Below are positions 10,422-19,446 of a stretch of DNA of 44,230 nucleotides, piece after piece. Source of the stretch: an uncultured Ectothiorhodospiraceae bacterium (GTDB taxonomy: Bacteria > Pseudomonadota > Gammaproteobacteria > UBA6429 > Thiohalophilaceae). The position numbers were made by a program, and so were the translations under genes. The stretch is taken from positions 1 through 44,230 of the forward strand of contig CAMYOL010000039.1 in NCBI GenBank assembly GCA_947260005.1. Reading direction: 5' to 3'. Positions within the stretch are counted from its first letter, which is position 1. The number at the start of each line of letters is the position of its first letter. The notes under the pieces were generated by a model. It was not told where the DNA came from and did not search any database. It worked only from the letters and a program-made list of their open reading frames with translations.

Positions 10422-11402
10422 ATGATTTATCCCTGGACACATTCACAATGGCATGGTCTGATACAGCGAGCCAGCGATGATCGCTTACCTCATGCATTGA
10501 TTTTTAGTGGTTTAGACGGACTCGGTAAATATTCAACGGCTAAACATTTTGCACATTTTCTTCTGTGCGAAACACCAGATAATGAACAGGCCTGCAATCA
10601 ATGCCGCTCCTGTATTCAATTTAATGCCGGCACCCATCCTGATTACACTTCAATCGAACCTGAAGAGCCGGGTAAACAAATAAAAGTTGATCAAATTAGG
10701 ACGCTCATTGATGGGTTTAGTCTGGCTCAACACTATTCTAAACATCGAATCGCTATTATTAGTCCTGCAGATGCCATGAATCTGTCATCAGCAAACAGCT
10801 TGCTTAAGTCACTTGAAGAACCACCTGCAAAAACGCTGATTATCCTGGTTACTTCTAATCTGGCTGTTTTACCAGCAACGATCAAAAGTCGTTGTCAGCA
10901 TATTCATTTTACTCCACCGAGTCACGACATGGCGTTAAGCTGGTTAAATAGCAAGCACCCCGAGCTTGCCAGCCATAGCAATACACTGCTTGCAATGGCC
11001 AATGGGGCGCCCTTAAACGCTTTCAGCCAGGCTAATTCGGAACAAGTGGAGCTAAGAGAGCTTATTTTCACTCATTTTTGTGCCATTGGATTAGGTCAAC
11101 AATCCCCACTTTCCATAGAAAATCGACAATTAAAGCAGGGAATCGCGACGCCGATACAGTGGATATATAGTTGGGTAAGCGACTTAATCAAAATGAAACT
11201 TCAACAGCTTCAGTCAATTGTTAATAGCGATAAAGCCGATCAGTTGCAGATCCTGGCCAAGAAGGTAGAATTAGATGGCTTATTTGCGTACCTGGATCAA
11301 TTAATTGATGCACTTCGACTAAGACATGCACCGCTAAATTCACAAATGGTGATGGATGAGCTAATGTTAGAGTGGCAGCAAGCCTCAACCAAGACAAATT
11401 AA
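10422..11402 (+). CDS. holB: DNA polymerase III subunit delta'
   Basis: HolB is part of the clamp loader that places the beta clamp on DNA. The 326-residue protein has the AAA+ fold: a degenerate P-loop G-L-D-G-L-G-K-Y (the S/T after the lysine is replaced by Y), a cysteine cluster ending C-N-Q-C-R-S-C (zinc module), G-T-H-P-D-Y, and S-L-E-E-P-P with the S-R-C arginine-finger motif. The altered P-loop agrees with delta' being a non-hydrolysing subunit. It lies between tmk and pilZ as in Pseudomonas. Confidence 0.94.
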   Translation: MIYPWTHSQWHGLIQRASDDRLPHALIFSGLDGLGKYSTAKHFAHFLLCETPDNEQACNQCRSCIQFNAGTHPDYTSIEPEEPGKQIKVDQIRTLIDGFSLAQHYSKHRIAIISPADAMNLSSANSLLKSLEEPPAKTLIILVTSNLAVLPATIKSRCQHIHFTPPSHDMALSWLNSKHPELASHSNTLLAMANGAPLNAFSQANSEQVELRELIFTHFCAIGLGQQSPLSIENRQLKQGIATPIQWIYSWVSDLIKMKLQQLQSIVNSDKADQLQILAKKVELDGLFAYLDQLIDALRLRHAPLNSQMVMDELMLEWQQASTKTN

Positions 11403-11431
11403 GCTAATAATTCCGCAGGAGATGGATATAC

Positions 11432-11800
11432 ATGAGTAATCTTCCAAAAGGCATGCCAGCAGGTGGGCGACAAGGAATCCTGTCGTTAACCATTAAAGAC
11501 AAAAGTGCTTTATATGCTGCTTATATGCCTTTTATTCGAAATGGTGGATTATTTATTCCAACCAACAAAGCATACTCCCTTGGTGATGAAGTGTTTATGT
11601 TGTTAACACTCATGGATGAAAAAGAGAAACTACCTGTAGCCGGCAAAATTGTCTGGGTTACTCCGAAAGGCGCCCAGGGAAATCGGGCTGCCGGTATTGG
11701 TGTTCAGTTTAGCGAACAAGATGGTGGTAGTGCTCGAACAAAAATAGAAACCTATCTCGCTGGCGCACTAAAGTCAGATCGACAAACTCACACGATGTAA
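11432..11800 (+). CDS. pilZ: Type IV pilus assembly protein PilZ
   Basis: This 122-residue single-domain protein closely follows the founding PilZ of Pseudomonas: G-I-L-S-L-T-I-K-D-K, G-G-L-F-I-P-T-N-K, G-D-E-V-F-M-L-L-T-L-M and V-A-G-K-I-V-W-V-T-P-x-G-A-Q-G-N-R. It lacks the N-terminal R-x-x-x-R loop that binds c-di-GMP in other PilZ domains, as PilZ itself does. Its established role is in type IV pilus assembly through the PilB/FimX route; no other pilus genes are in the window. An AGGAG ribosome-binding site precedes it. Confidence 0.93.
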   Translation: MSNLPKGMPAGGRQGILSLTIKDKSALYAAYMPFIRNGGLFIPTNKAYSLGDEVFMLLTLMDEKEKLPVAGKIVWVTPKGAQGNRAAGIGVQFSEQDGGSARTKIETYLAGALKSDRQTHTM

Positions 11801-11830
11801 TCAGCATTAATTTATAAAAAAGAAATCCCT

Positions 11831-12610
11831 ATGTTAGTAGATTCACACTGCCATTTAGATCGGTTAGATCTAACTCCTTTTGATGGAAAATTAGAGGGTG
11901 CACTCGATCATGCCAAAGATCATGGCGTCAGTCATTTCTTATGTGTTTGTATAGATTTGGAGCACTTGAATGATGTGCTGGAGCCAGCTAATCAGCATAA
12001 AAATATTTATGCCTCTGTAGGTGTCCATCCAAATGAAACTGAAGGGCACGACCCTACGTCTGATGAGCTCGTCAAACTTGCTGAGCATGAAAAAATAGTT
12101 GCAATAGGCGAAACGGGTTTAGATTATTTTCGTAGTGAAGGGGACCTGGAATGGCAACGAGACCGATTCAGAAACCATATTTCGGCAGCGAAACAATGCA
12201 ATAAACCACTTATTATACATATGCGCGATGCAACCGAAGATACTTTAAGGGTGCTTAAAGAAGAAGATGCGGGTGAGACTGGCGGAGTCATGCATTGTTT
12301 CGTTGAAGACTGGGAAACGGCCAAGCGAGCATTAGACCTGAATTTTCATATATCGTTTTCCGGGATCGTCACTTTTAAAAATGCTCAGGACTTGAAAGAA
12401 GTCGCCAAAAAGCTACCAATAGAAAAAATGTTAATAGAAACAGATTCTCCGTATTTAGCGCCTGTCCCCTTTAGAGGGAAGTCAAATCAACCCGCTTATG
12501 TAAAACATGTTGCCGAACATGTTGCAGAACTAAGAAATATGCATACTGAAGAAATAGCAGAAGTTACCGGGGAAAATTTCTTTAGTTTGTTCAAGGCTGC
12601 CAAACCATAA
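11831..12610 (+). CDS. TatD-family metal-dependent hydrolase (YcfH type)
   Basis: This 259-residue TIM-barrel enzyme has the TatD metal ligands: H6-x-H8 in D-S-H-C-H-L-D, the glutamate in I-G-E-T-G-L-D-Y, histidines in I-I-H-M-R-D-A and V-M-H-C-F, and the aspartate in E-T-D-S-P-Y-L. Family members are 3'-5' DNases or deacylases; the position after holB-pilZ matches ycfH of related genomes. It is the last gene of the rightward housekeeping block and converges with the next gene 15 bases away. Confidence 0.92.
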   Translation: MLVDSHCHLDRLDLTPFDGKLEGALDHAKDHGVSHFLCVCIDLEHLNDVLEPANQHKNIYASVGVHPNETEGHDPTSDELVKLAEHEKIVAIGETGLDYFRSEGDLEWQRDRFRNHISAAKQCNKPLIIHMRDATEDTLRVLKEEDAGETGGVMHCFVEDWETAKRALDLNFHISFSGIVTFKNAQDLKEVAKKLPIEKMLIETDSPYLAPVPFRGKSNQPAYVKHVAEHVAELRNMHTEEIAEVTGENFFSLFKAAKP

Positions 12611-12625
12611 TATAAATCCAGACTG

Positions 12626-13699
12626 TTAAATGAGTAAATCATTTAACTTCTGGATGCCACCATCCAGAACATAGGCCTCATATCCATAAGCATTTAACAA
12701 ATAAACAGCACAGGCGCTTCGTTGGCCAGTGTCGCAATATACGATACAAGGTTCCTTTTCATCAATCTCATGTAGGGATTCGCGAAGACGGTTAAGTGGT
12801 ATATTGATGCTCTCAGGAATGAAGGTGGTGTTATATTCTTCGGCTTGACGGACATCAATCCATTGCGCGCCATGGGCGTGCATGGCCTCTGCCTGGGCAA
12901 AATCAAGAGTTTCAACAATTGGCTCAATAAATAAATCATCAAAATCTTCTTTTCCCAGACGTAACAACACTCCATCAGTCAACATTTTTACGGTTGCGTT
13001 TCTCGGTGAATTACTCAACAACGCTTCTTCCCCAAAACTGGCACCTGAAACTAGATTAATCTTTTTTTTCTTTTCATAACCTGTATCACGAATAACCTGG
13101 CAAGAACCGGATTTAATTAAATAAAAATAATCGCCATCTTCGCCCTGAGAGAAAACGATATCATCTTTGTTTTTTGCTATTGTTTGCAGTTTTTGAAACA
13201 TGACTTGAATTTTTATCGGAGGTATCTTTTGAAAAATAGCAGATTTTAAAATAGTCAGCATCCAGTCATTTTGATCGTAGTAACCGGGCTGGTCATCAAT
13301 CTCATTAACTTGATAACCGGCATATGGATCCCAGGTTAATAAAATATCCAATAAATTACGTTCAACATAGATTAGTGTTACCTCTGTATTTGCGGTTGCA
13401 TTACAAGAACGAGGCTGATGAGGGTCAAGTGACATAAATGAGTTTTTGTCGCCAGCAGTAATGACAATTTTTTCATTAGCATTTCTAAGCGTTACCGAAC
13501 CTTTGTAAAGATAAATAACATGACTGTCAGCGTCCCCGATATGAAAAATACGAGATTTTTTGGGTAGAGTTAACATTTTAGCATGCTGCGATAAGTCTAG
13601 CAGTCGTTCAGCGTCCAGTGTTTTTAAAGGAACAAAGTTGGCCAGTTGATCGGGTCGTGGCTTTGTTGTTGGAGCCGATTTTTTTTGAGCTAATCCCAT
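12626..13699 (-). CDS. Double cyclic-nucleotide-binding domain protein with C-terminal rhodanese
   Basis: The 357-residue protein has three parts: a degenerate cNMP-binding-like beta roll (about 22-120), a canonical one (about 150-262) with the phosphate cassette G-E-E-A-L-L-S-N-S-P-R-N-A-T-V (Arg233), and a rhodanese domain (about 268-357) with active-site loop C-D-T-G-Q-R starting at Cys322. It probably senses cAMP or cGMP and couples it to sulfur transfer or to binding of a sulfane ligand; the substrate is unknown. It has no DNA-binding domain, so it is not a Crp-type regulator. It lies 84 bases downstream of yciA and may be a separate unit. Confidence 0.85.
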   Translation of the reverse strand: MGLAQKKSAPTTKPRPDQLANFVPLKTLDAERLLDLSQHAKMLTLPKKSRIFHIGDADSHVIYLYKGSVTLRNANEKIVITAGDKNSFMSLDPHQPRSCNATANTEVTLIYVERNLLDILLTWDPYAGYQVNEIDDQPGYYDQNDWMLTILKSAIFQKIPPIKIQVMFQKLQTIAKNKDDIVFSQGEDGDYFYLIKSGSCQVIRDTGYEKKKKINLVSGASFGEEALLSNSPRNATVKMLTDGVLLRLGKEDFDDLFIEPIVETLDFAQAEAMHAHGAQWIDVRQAEEYNTTFIPESINIPLNRLRESLHEIDEKEPCIVYCDTGQRSACAVYLLNAYGYEAYVLDGGIQKLNDLLI

Positions 13700-13783
13700 G
13701 ATGTTTTCTATATATGCTTAATCAGTATCGGTAGTTCTATTTCATTCTTAACTTAAATTTACCATAACAAAAACCAAATATAC

Positions 13784-14185
13784 TCAGCGATTCTTACTAA
13801 TCGGGCGCGGTTTACGGTCCTTATCAATGGCAACATAAGTTAATTTTGCCTGTGCGACGAGATGGCATTCTGCTTCACCTCGTTTTCTTTCAGAGTATGC
13901 GTTGATATCTATAGTCATCGATGTATTACCAACCTGCGTTAGTTCAGCAAAGATACTAACCAGATCGCCAACAAATACAGGTTTTATGAACACAAAATTA
14001 TTGACAGCTACCGTGACTACTCTGCCAGCTGCGTAACGATAGGCTACGATGCTGCCGGCAATGTCAACTTGCGACATTAACCAGCCACCAAATATGTCTC
14101 CTGCTGCATTGGTATCCGCTGGCATAGCGAGCACACGTATTGAGGGTTGTTTTTCAACAGGTAATTTAGTGACGGGAGTGCTCAT
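13784..14185 (-). CDS. yciA: Acyl-CoA thioesterase YciA
   Basis: This 133-residue hotdog-fold protein has the YciA signature A-M-P-A-D-T-N-A-x-G-D-I-F-G-G-W-L-M-S-Q, including the catalytic aspartate region, and ends with a Y-V-A-I-D segment. YciA hydrolyses acyl-CoAs to free CoA. Here it closes a beta-oxidation operon, six bases after the acyl-CoA ligase, so it probably relieves CoA trapping or trims dead-end acyl-CoAs. Confidence 0.93.
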   Translation of the reverse strand: MSTPVTKLPVEKQPSIRVLAMPADTNAAGDIFGGWLMSQVDIAGSIVAYRYAAGRVVTVAVNNFVFIKPVFVGDLVSIFAELTQVGNTSMTIDINAYSERKRGEAECHLVAQAKLTYVAIDKDRKPRPISKNR

Positions 14186-14191
14186 GTTTTA

Positions 14192-15991
14192 CTAATGTCC
14201 TTCGTATAGACTGTCAATTACATCCTGGTAACAGTTCGTGATTTCATTACGTTTTAGTTTCAGGGTAGGCGTAATTAATCCATTTTCGACGGTCCACGGA
14301 TCCAGGGTATTATGAAATTTATAGATTTTAGCATAACCTGGAAAATCATCCATCTGTGCATGTAAACGTTCTGTGACGACGTTTATAACATTTGCTTCGT
14401 TTATCTGAGAGCTATCCGGACTAACCTTGAGTTTAATCGCTAATTTCGCCCACTCATCAGTATTCAATACAATAATGGCAGTCAGATAAGGTTTTTGCTC
14501 ACCTAAAACCATAATCTGATCAAATAATGGATCATTGGTAATCGCCATTTCAATGTCTGCCGGAGGGACTTTTTCGCCATTAGATAAAACAAGAATTTCT
14601 TTGATGCGACCTGTTATATAAATATGGTTGTTTTCGATCTTCACCTTATCGCCGGTATGTAACCAGCCATCTTCATTTACCGCATTTTTAGTTGCTTCAT
14701 CGTTATTCCAGTAACCAAGCATAATGCCTGGAGAACGAATTAATAATTCATCGTTTTCTCCAAGTTTTACCTCAACGTCACGAAGTGGGCTACCAACACT
14801 ATCAGGATAGTTATCGTCCAGTTTATTCGTGCTAATTATAGGGGCACTTTCTGTCAGCCCGTAACCTTGTGTTATGGTTAGCCCTAGTCCGATAAATGTT
14901 TTAGTAATATCAGAAGAGAGTGGAGCACCACCGCTAACAGCTACACGCATATTACCACCGAGTTTGGCCATAATTTTTCGTCCAACTAGAAAAAATAAGA
15001 TTGGCCAAAAAATGAATGCTAGATGCCAGGATTCACGACCTTGCTGCCACAAGAAGCGTTTCCAGCCGGTAGAAACTGCAGAGTTAAATAAAAAACGAGC
15101 GATTGGTGATTTGGTTTTTAATTGTGCCTGAATCTTATTGTAAACGCGTTCAAAAATTCGCGGCACTGTGACGAGGACAGTGGGGCGAGTGAATAACAGG
15201 TCCTCAGCCAGATGCTCAATTGAGCGGGCATAATTAATCGAACTACCACTAAACATAGGTAAATAATGACCTACTGTTCGTTCAAACATGTGTGACAGTG
15301 GTAAAAAGGATAAAAAAGTATCATCAGTATAAGCATCAATATGATCGAGTGCGCTATCTGCATTCCATAAAATATTTTGGTGGCTTAACATCACGCCCTT
15401 AGGTTTACCAGTCGTACCGGATGTATAAACGACTGTGGCCAGACTACTTTTATGAACGCTTAACTCTGCTAATGGGTATCGCATTGTGTCATCTGGGAGC
15501 CAGTCTTTTGTATGTTTAAGCAGTTCTGTTGTATTTGTAGGACTATCCTTTATAACGACTCGTTGTAAGGTTTTACTATTGGAACAGGTTTCCTGTAATT
15601 GCTGCCATTGTTGATCAGTTTCAATAAATAACAGCTTTATTTGAGCATCATCGATTATGTAAGCAACATTTTCTGCTCGATCATTCGTGTACATTGGCAC
15701 AACAATCAATCCCAGACCTAGTGCGGCTTGTTCAAACATTACCCACTGGGGGCAGTTGTTTACCATTAAGGCGACACGATCGCCTGGATTTAATTCTTCT
15801 GCCTTCAATGCGGCCTGCCATACTGCAACATGATTCGCCATCTCTGACCAGGTAAGTACAGAACGTTCCACACTCTCACCTTCGCAATATTGGTATGCTA
15901 TTTTATTTGGGCTACGGCGAACACGAGTGCAAAATAAATGATATAAATTATCTATTTCAGAAAGGTTAATTCGATCGAATTCATGTGGCAT
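14192..15991 (-). CDS. Long-chain acyl-CoA synthetase (AMP-forming)
   Basis: The 599-residue ANL-family enzyme activates fatty acids to acyl-CoA through an acyl-adenylate. It shows the P-loop-like Y-T-S-G-T-T-G-K-P-K-G (189-199), Q-G-Y-G-L-T-E-S-A, W-L-H-T-G-D, and G-R-I-K-E-I-L-V-L-S-N-G-E-K-V. The pattern R-I-F-E-R-V-Y with a hydrophobic patch at about 305-335 resembles the FadD15/eukaryotic long-chain ACSL group more than E. coli FadD. It sits between the fadJ-like gene and yciA with gaps of 11 and 6 bases, clearly one operon. Confidence 0.92.
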   Translation of the reverse strand: MPHEFDRINLSEIDNLYHLFCTRVRRSPNKIAYQYCEGESVERSVLTWSEMANHVAVWQAALKAEELNPGDRVALMVNNCPQWVMFEQAALGLGLIVVPMYTNDRAENVAYIIDDAQIKLLFIETDQQWQQLQETCSNSKTLQRVVIKDSPTNTTELLKHTKDWLPDDTMRYPLAELSVHKSSLATVVYTSGTTGKPKGVMLSHQNILWNADSALDHIDAYTDDTFLSFLPLSHMFERTVGHYLPMFSGSSINYARSIEHLAEDLLFTRPTVLVTVPRIFERVYNKIQAQLKTKSPIARFLFNSAVSTGWKRFLWQQGRESWHLAFIFWPILFFLVGRKIMAKLGGNMRVAVSGGAPLSSDITKTFIGLGLTITQGYGLTESAPIISTNKLDDNYPDSVGSPLRDVEVKLGENDELLIRSPGIMLGYWNNDEATKNAVNEDGWLHTGDKVKIENNHIYITGRIKEILVLSNGEKVPPADIEMAITNDPLFDQIMVLGEQKPYLTAIIVLNTDEWAKLAIKLKVSPDSSQINEANVINVVTERLHAQMDDFPGYAKIYKFHNTLDPWTVENGLITPTLKLKRNEITNCYQDVIDSLYEGH

Positions 15992-16002
15992 AATAGTCTC
16001 TT

Positions 16003-18036
16003 TTAATTATCAGGTTTCAACCAACCCTCATTCGCAGTGAATCTTGGTCCATGGCGTGATTGTAATTTTTCGAGCATTTTAATTAATTGTTCCTGACCGC
16101 GATACTCAATATAATTAAAAGGACCTCCTCTAAAAGGAGCAAACCCGGTACCAAATATAATTCCAGCATCAGCCTGACGTTCTGTTTCAACTACCTTGTC
16201 GCGTAGACAGGCGACGGCTTCATTTAATAATCGTAAGACTAATCGGTCCTGAACATCATTTGGAGGGGTATAATCTTTAGTGGACGCGCCTTTAACGGGT
16301 TTACCTTTATTGAATAAATAAAAACCCTGGCCGGATTTTTTTCCCAGGAAACCTTTCTCAACCATGTCTTTTAGTTTTTCCGGAACTTCGATAGACATGT
16401 CCTTAGAAAGGTTCTCTGCAACATGCATGCAAATATCCAGGCCAACGGTATCCGCTAATTCAATCGGACCCATCGGCATACCATAATCTGTAGCGGCTTT
16501 ATCAATAATGGGTAATGGTACACCTTCATTTGCGAGTATCATCGCTTCCATCAGATAGGGCATCAGCACTCGATTAACAAGAAAACCCGGCGTGCTGGTT
16601 ACAGGTAAAGGTAATTTATTAATTTGTTTAGTAAAGGCCGCGGCTTTTTTCGAGACATCCTCATCCGTTGTTGGACTTTTCACGATTTCAACAAGCGGCA
16701 TCATTGCCACAGGATTAAAAAAATGTAAACCCACTAACCTCGATGGATCTTTCAGTGCGATATTTATTTCGTCTAACGGAATGCTGGAGGTGTTTGTCGC
16801 CAGAATTGCATCAGGTTTAACGATGGGTTCAATCGATTTAAATAAATCCTGTTTTACTTTGGCGTCTTCAAAAATAGCCTCGATAATAATGTCGGCACGT
16901 TTGAGGCCATTTCCTTTTGGATCAGGGATGAGTCTGTCCATCGCAGAGGTGATTAAACGGTTTATTTTAAGTCGTTTTTTATACAGGCGATACGCACGTG
17001 TTGATACATTGGCCAGTGCTTCTTTCTTTTGATCCTGAATCGTAACGGTGAAACCACTAAATGCACACCAGGCTGCGATATCACCTCCCATAACACCTCC
17101 GCCAATGACATGGACGTGTTTTGGCGCGAAGTCTTCATATCGCCCGAGACTTTTCAGCTCATCTTGCAAGGTGAAAACACGTATTAGATTTTGCGCGGTA
17201 CGACCAACTATAAGTTGTGCGACTGAACTGGCTTCTTTCTTAAGCATTTCGTCTGGGTCATCATGATGATGAACCCAAAGTTCAATTAACGCATAGGGAG
17301 CAGGGTAGTGAGCGCGCGGAGCACGTTTCGCGACTTTCTTTGTTATCATTTTCGCGACTAATGGTCTTAGTTGTTTATATGAGGCGAGTCGAATCCAAAA
17401 AGGCAGCGGTTTCGCTTTAGGAGGGTTATTAATGATGCTAATGGCGGCATTGACGAAATGACGTTTTGGCGTGGCAAAATGTATAAGCCTCTGGCGTTTA
17501 GCAACACGAGCACTCATATTGCGACCCGATAACATAAAATTCATGGCAGCAGGGGCGCCCATCACCCGAATTGATCGAACACTTCCGCCAAATCCCGGAT
17601 GAATTCCAAGTTTCACTTCCGGCAATCCCAGTTTGGTTTTCGGATCATCATCTGCCACGCGGTATTTACAGGCCAATGCCAGTTCCATACCACCACCAAG
17701 ACAAAACCCGTGAATCAATGCTACGGTTGGGCAGGGTAGTTGTTCTAGCTTGTTAAAGATGGTGTGTGCGCGGTTAATGGCTGTTAAAGCCTCATTTTCA
17801 GTTTCGAAGCGGGTGAATTCTTTAACATCGGCACCGGCTACAAAACCAGATTCTTTATCCGATAGAATCGCAAGACCTTTAGGTGGCTTATCTGTTAATT
17901 CATTAATAATTTGCTCAAATTCATCGAAAAGCTCAGCAGATAATACGTTAGTTTTTGAATCTGCTTTATCAATATGCAACCAGGCGATATCATTATTGTC
18001 GCGATTTATTTTCCAATGTTTGTACTCGTTAGACAT
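16003..18036 (-). CDS. Beta-oxidation multifunctional enzyme (enoyl-CoA hydratase / 3-hydroxyacyl-CoA dehydrogenase), FadJ/FadB type
   Basis: The 677-residue fusion has an N-terminal crotonase domain (1-190) with catalytic Glu118 (G-G-G-M-E-L-A) and Glu140 (G-L-P-E-V-K-L-G), then an NAD-binding domain with G-G-G-V-M-G-G (312-318) and the catalytic His438 in G-L-H-F-F-N-P, and the C-terminal dehydrogenase domain (P-G-F-L-V-N-R and a second copy-like end). It performs hydration and oxidation of enoyl-CoA. It is shorter than E. coli FadJ or FadB by roughly 40-50 residues. The neighbouring thiolase is its expected partner. FadJ and FadB cannot be told apart with certainty here. Confidence 0.92.
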   Translation of the reverse strand: MSNEYKHWKINRDNNDIAWLHIDKADSKTNVLSAELFDEFEQIINELTDKPPKGLAILSDKESGFVAGADVKEFTRFETENEALTAINRAHTIFNKLEQLPCPTVALIHGFCLGGGMELALACKYRVADDDPKTKLGLPEVKLGIHPGFGGSVRSIRVMGAPAAMNFMLSGRNMSARVAKRQRLIHFATPKRHFVNAAISIINNPPKAKPLPFWIRLASYKQLRPLVAKMITKKVAKRAPRAHYPAPYALIELWVHHHDDPDEMLKKEASSVAQLIVGRTAQNLIRVFTLQDELKSLGRYEDFAPKHVHVIGGGVMGGDIAAWCAFSGFTVTIQDQKKEALANVSTRAYRLYKKRLKINRLITSAMDRLIPDPKGNGLKRADIIIEAIFEDAKVKQDLFKSIEPIVKPDAILATNTSSIPLDEINIALKDPSRLVGLHFFNPVAMMPLVEIVKSPTTDEDVSKKAAAFTKQINKLPLPVTSTPGFLVNRVLMPYLMEAMILANEGVPLPIIDKAATDYGMPMGPIELADTVGLDICMHVAENLSKDMSIEVPEKLKDMVEKGFLGKKSGQGFYLFNKGKPVKGASTKDYTPPNDVQDRLVLRLLNEAVACLRDKVVETERQADAGIIFGTGFAPFRGGPFNYIEYRGQEQLIKMLEKLQSRHGPRFTANEGWLKPDN

Positions 18037-18045
18037 ATCTTTCCC

Positions 18046-19437
18046 TTACACTCGCTCTATTAACATCGCACCGCCTTGACCGCCACCGATACAGAGACTG
18101 GCGATGCCGCGATGAGATTTGTTTCTTTTTAAAACATCAAGAAGGTGTAGTACTATACGAGCACCACTTGCCCCGACAGGGTGTCCAATGCTCACACCAC
18201 CACCATCTACATTAAGTTTAGTCTGATCCAGTTCGCCAATTATTGAATTAATGCCGAGTTCATTTTTACAATAATCCTCATCCTGCCATGCGGCAATACA
18301 TGCTAATACCTGTGCGGCAAAGGCTTCATTGATCTCCCAATAATCAATATCATCCAGCTCATATTTATGACGTTTTAATATTGGCGTTATCGCATGTACA
18401 GGTCCTAATCCCATTTGCGCAGGCTCTAATGCCGCCCATTGCACATCAATAATCTGTCCTAATACAGGAAGATCATAATCGACCACCGCTTTTTCACTGG
18501 CCAGTATTAATGTCGCGGCACCATCCGTTACCTGTGCGCTATTTCCAGCCGTCACCAATCCAAATGGACGATCAAAAACAGGACGCAATTTCGCTAATGC
18601 TTCGACGGATGAATCTCTACGTAACCCATCGTCATGCTCATACACATTGCCTTTGATGTCGTACATTGGTTCGATTTCATCAAGATGATTTTCATCTTGT
18701 GCGGCTGCGAGTCTATGATGACTTCGTGTCGCATACTCATCCATTTGTTGACGGGATATATTAAATCGATAGGCAAGATTTTCCGCTGTTTGTCCCATTG
18801 ATAATCCGACAACAGGATCGGTTAATCCGCGCAATAAACTTATGATGGGTTTGAAATGGCCTGGGCGAATTTTGCTAATTACTTTTAAACGTTGAGATAG
18901 GGTTTTTGCACCATTAAGTGCCGCCAACCAATTAACCATGTTTTCATTATAAAGAACTGGGGCATGACTCATGCATTCAACGCCACCTGCCAGGATGATA
19001 TCTGCTCGTTTGTTAGCAATCTCAAGCGCAGCACAATCCAGGGCCTGCAGACCAGAAGCGCATTGACGTTGAACCGTCCATGCAGGAACATCATTGCCTA
19101 TGCCTAAACGTAATGCCAGCAGGCGGGCAATATTGGCCTCATCAGGACTAGGCATGACACAACCCATAATGACTTCATCAATAGCGCCCGCTTCGAATAC
19201 TTGTCGGGAAAGTAGTGCACGACCTGATGCGACTGCATAGTCAGCCGCCGCAAAGGGACCTAGCTTGCCTTTTGCCTTCAAAAACGGGGTGCGACAGCCA
19301 TCTACTATATAAACTGGGCGACTAAACTTACCACCTGTTCCAAAATTACGTTTTTTAATTGAACTCTTAGGTTTTGACTTTTTAGTTGTGCTAGCCGCTT
19401 TTTTCTTAGAGACTGTTTTTTTCTTGCTTGCCGCCAC
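18046..19437 (-). CDS. 3-ketoacyl-CoA thiolase (FadI-like) with Lys-rich N-terminal tail
   Basis: Thiolase II cleaves 3-ketoacyl-CoA to acetyl-CoA and a shortened acyl-CoA. Active-site residues are Cys126 (Q-R-Q-C-A-S-G), His419 (G-H-P-V-G-A-S-G) and Cys449 (C-I-G-G-G-Q-G). The 463-residue protein carries an extra N-terminal stretch of about 35 residues made almost wholly of Lys, Ser, Ala and Thr before the core begins at R-P-V-Y-I-V-D-G. The GTG start at 19437 is backed by an AGGAG site on the minus strand (complement of 19444-19448) six bases upstream, so the tail is probably translated. The gene follows fadE by nine bases. Confidence 0.92.
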   Translation of the reverse strand: MAASKKKTVSKKKAASTTKKSKPKSSIKKRNFGTGGKFSRPVYIVDGCRTPFLKAKGKLGPFAAADYAVASGRALLSRQVFEAGAIDEVIMGCVMPSPDEANIARLLALRLGIGNDVPAWTVQRQCASGLQALDCAALEIANKRADIILAGGVECMSHAPVLYNENMVNWLAALNGAKTLSQRLKVISKIRPGHFKPIISLLRGLTDPVVGLSMGQTAENLAYRFNISRQQMDEYATRSHHRLAAAQDENHLDEIEPMYDIKGNVYEHDDGLRRDSSVEALAKLRPVFDRPFGLVTAGNSAQVTDGAATLILASEKAVVDYDLPVLGQIIDVQWAALEPAQMGLGPVHAITPILKRHKYELDDIDYWEINEAFAAQVLACIAAWQDEDYCKNELGINSIIGELDQTKLNVDGGGVSIGHPVGASGARIVLHLLDVLKRNKSHRGIASLCIGGGQGGAMLIERV

Positions 19438-19446
19438 GTATTTCTC

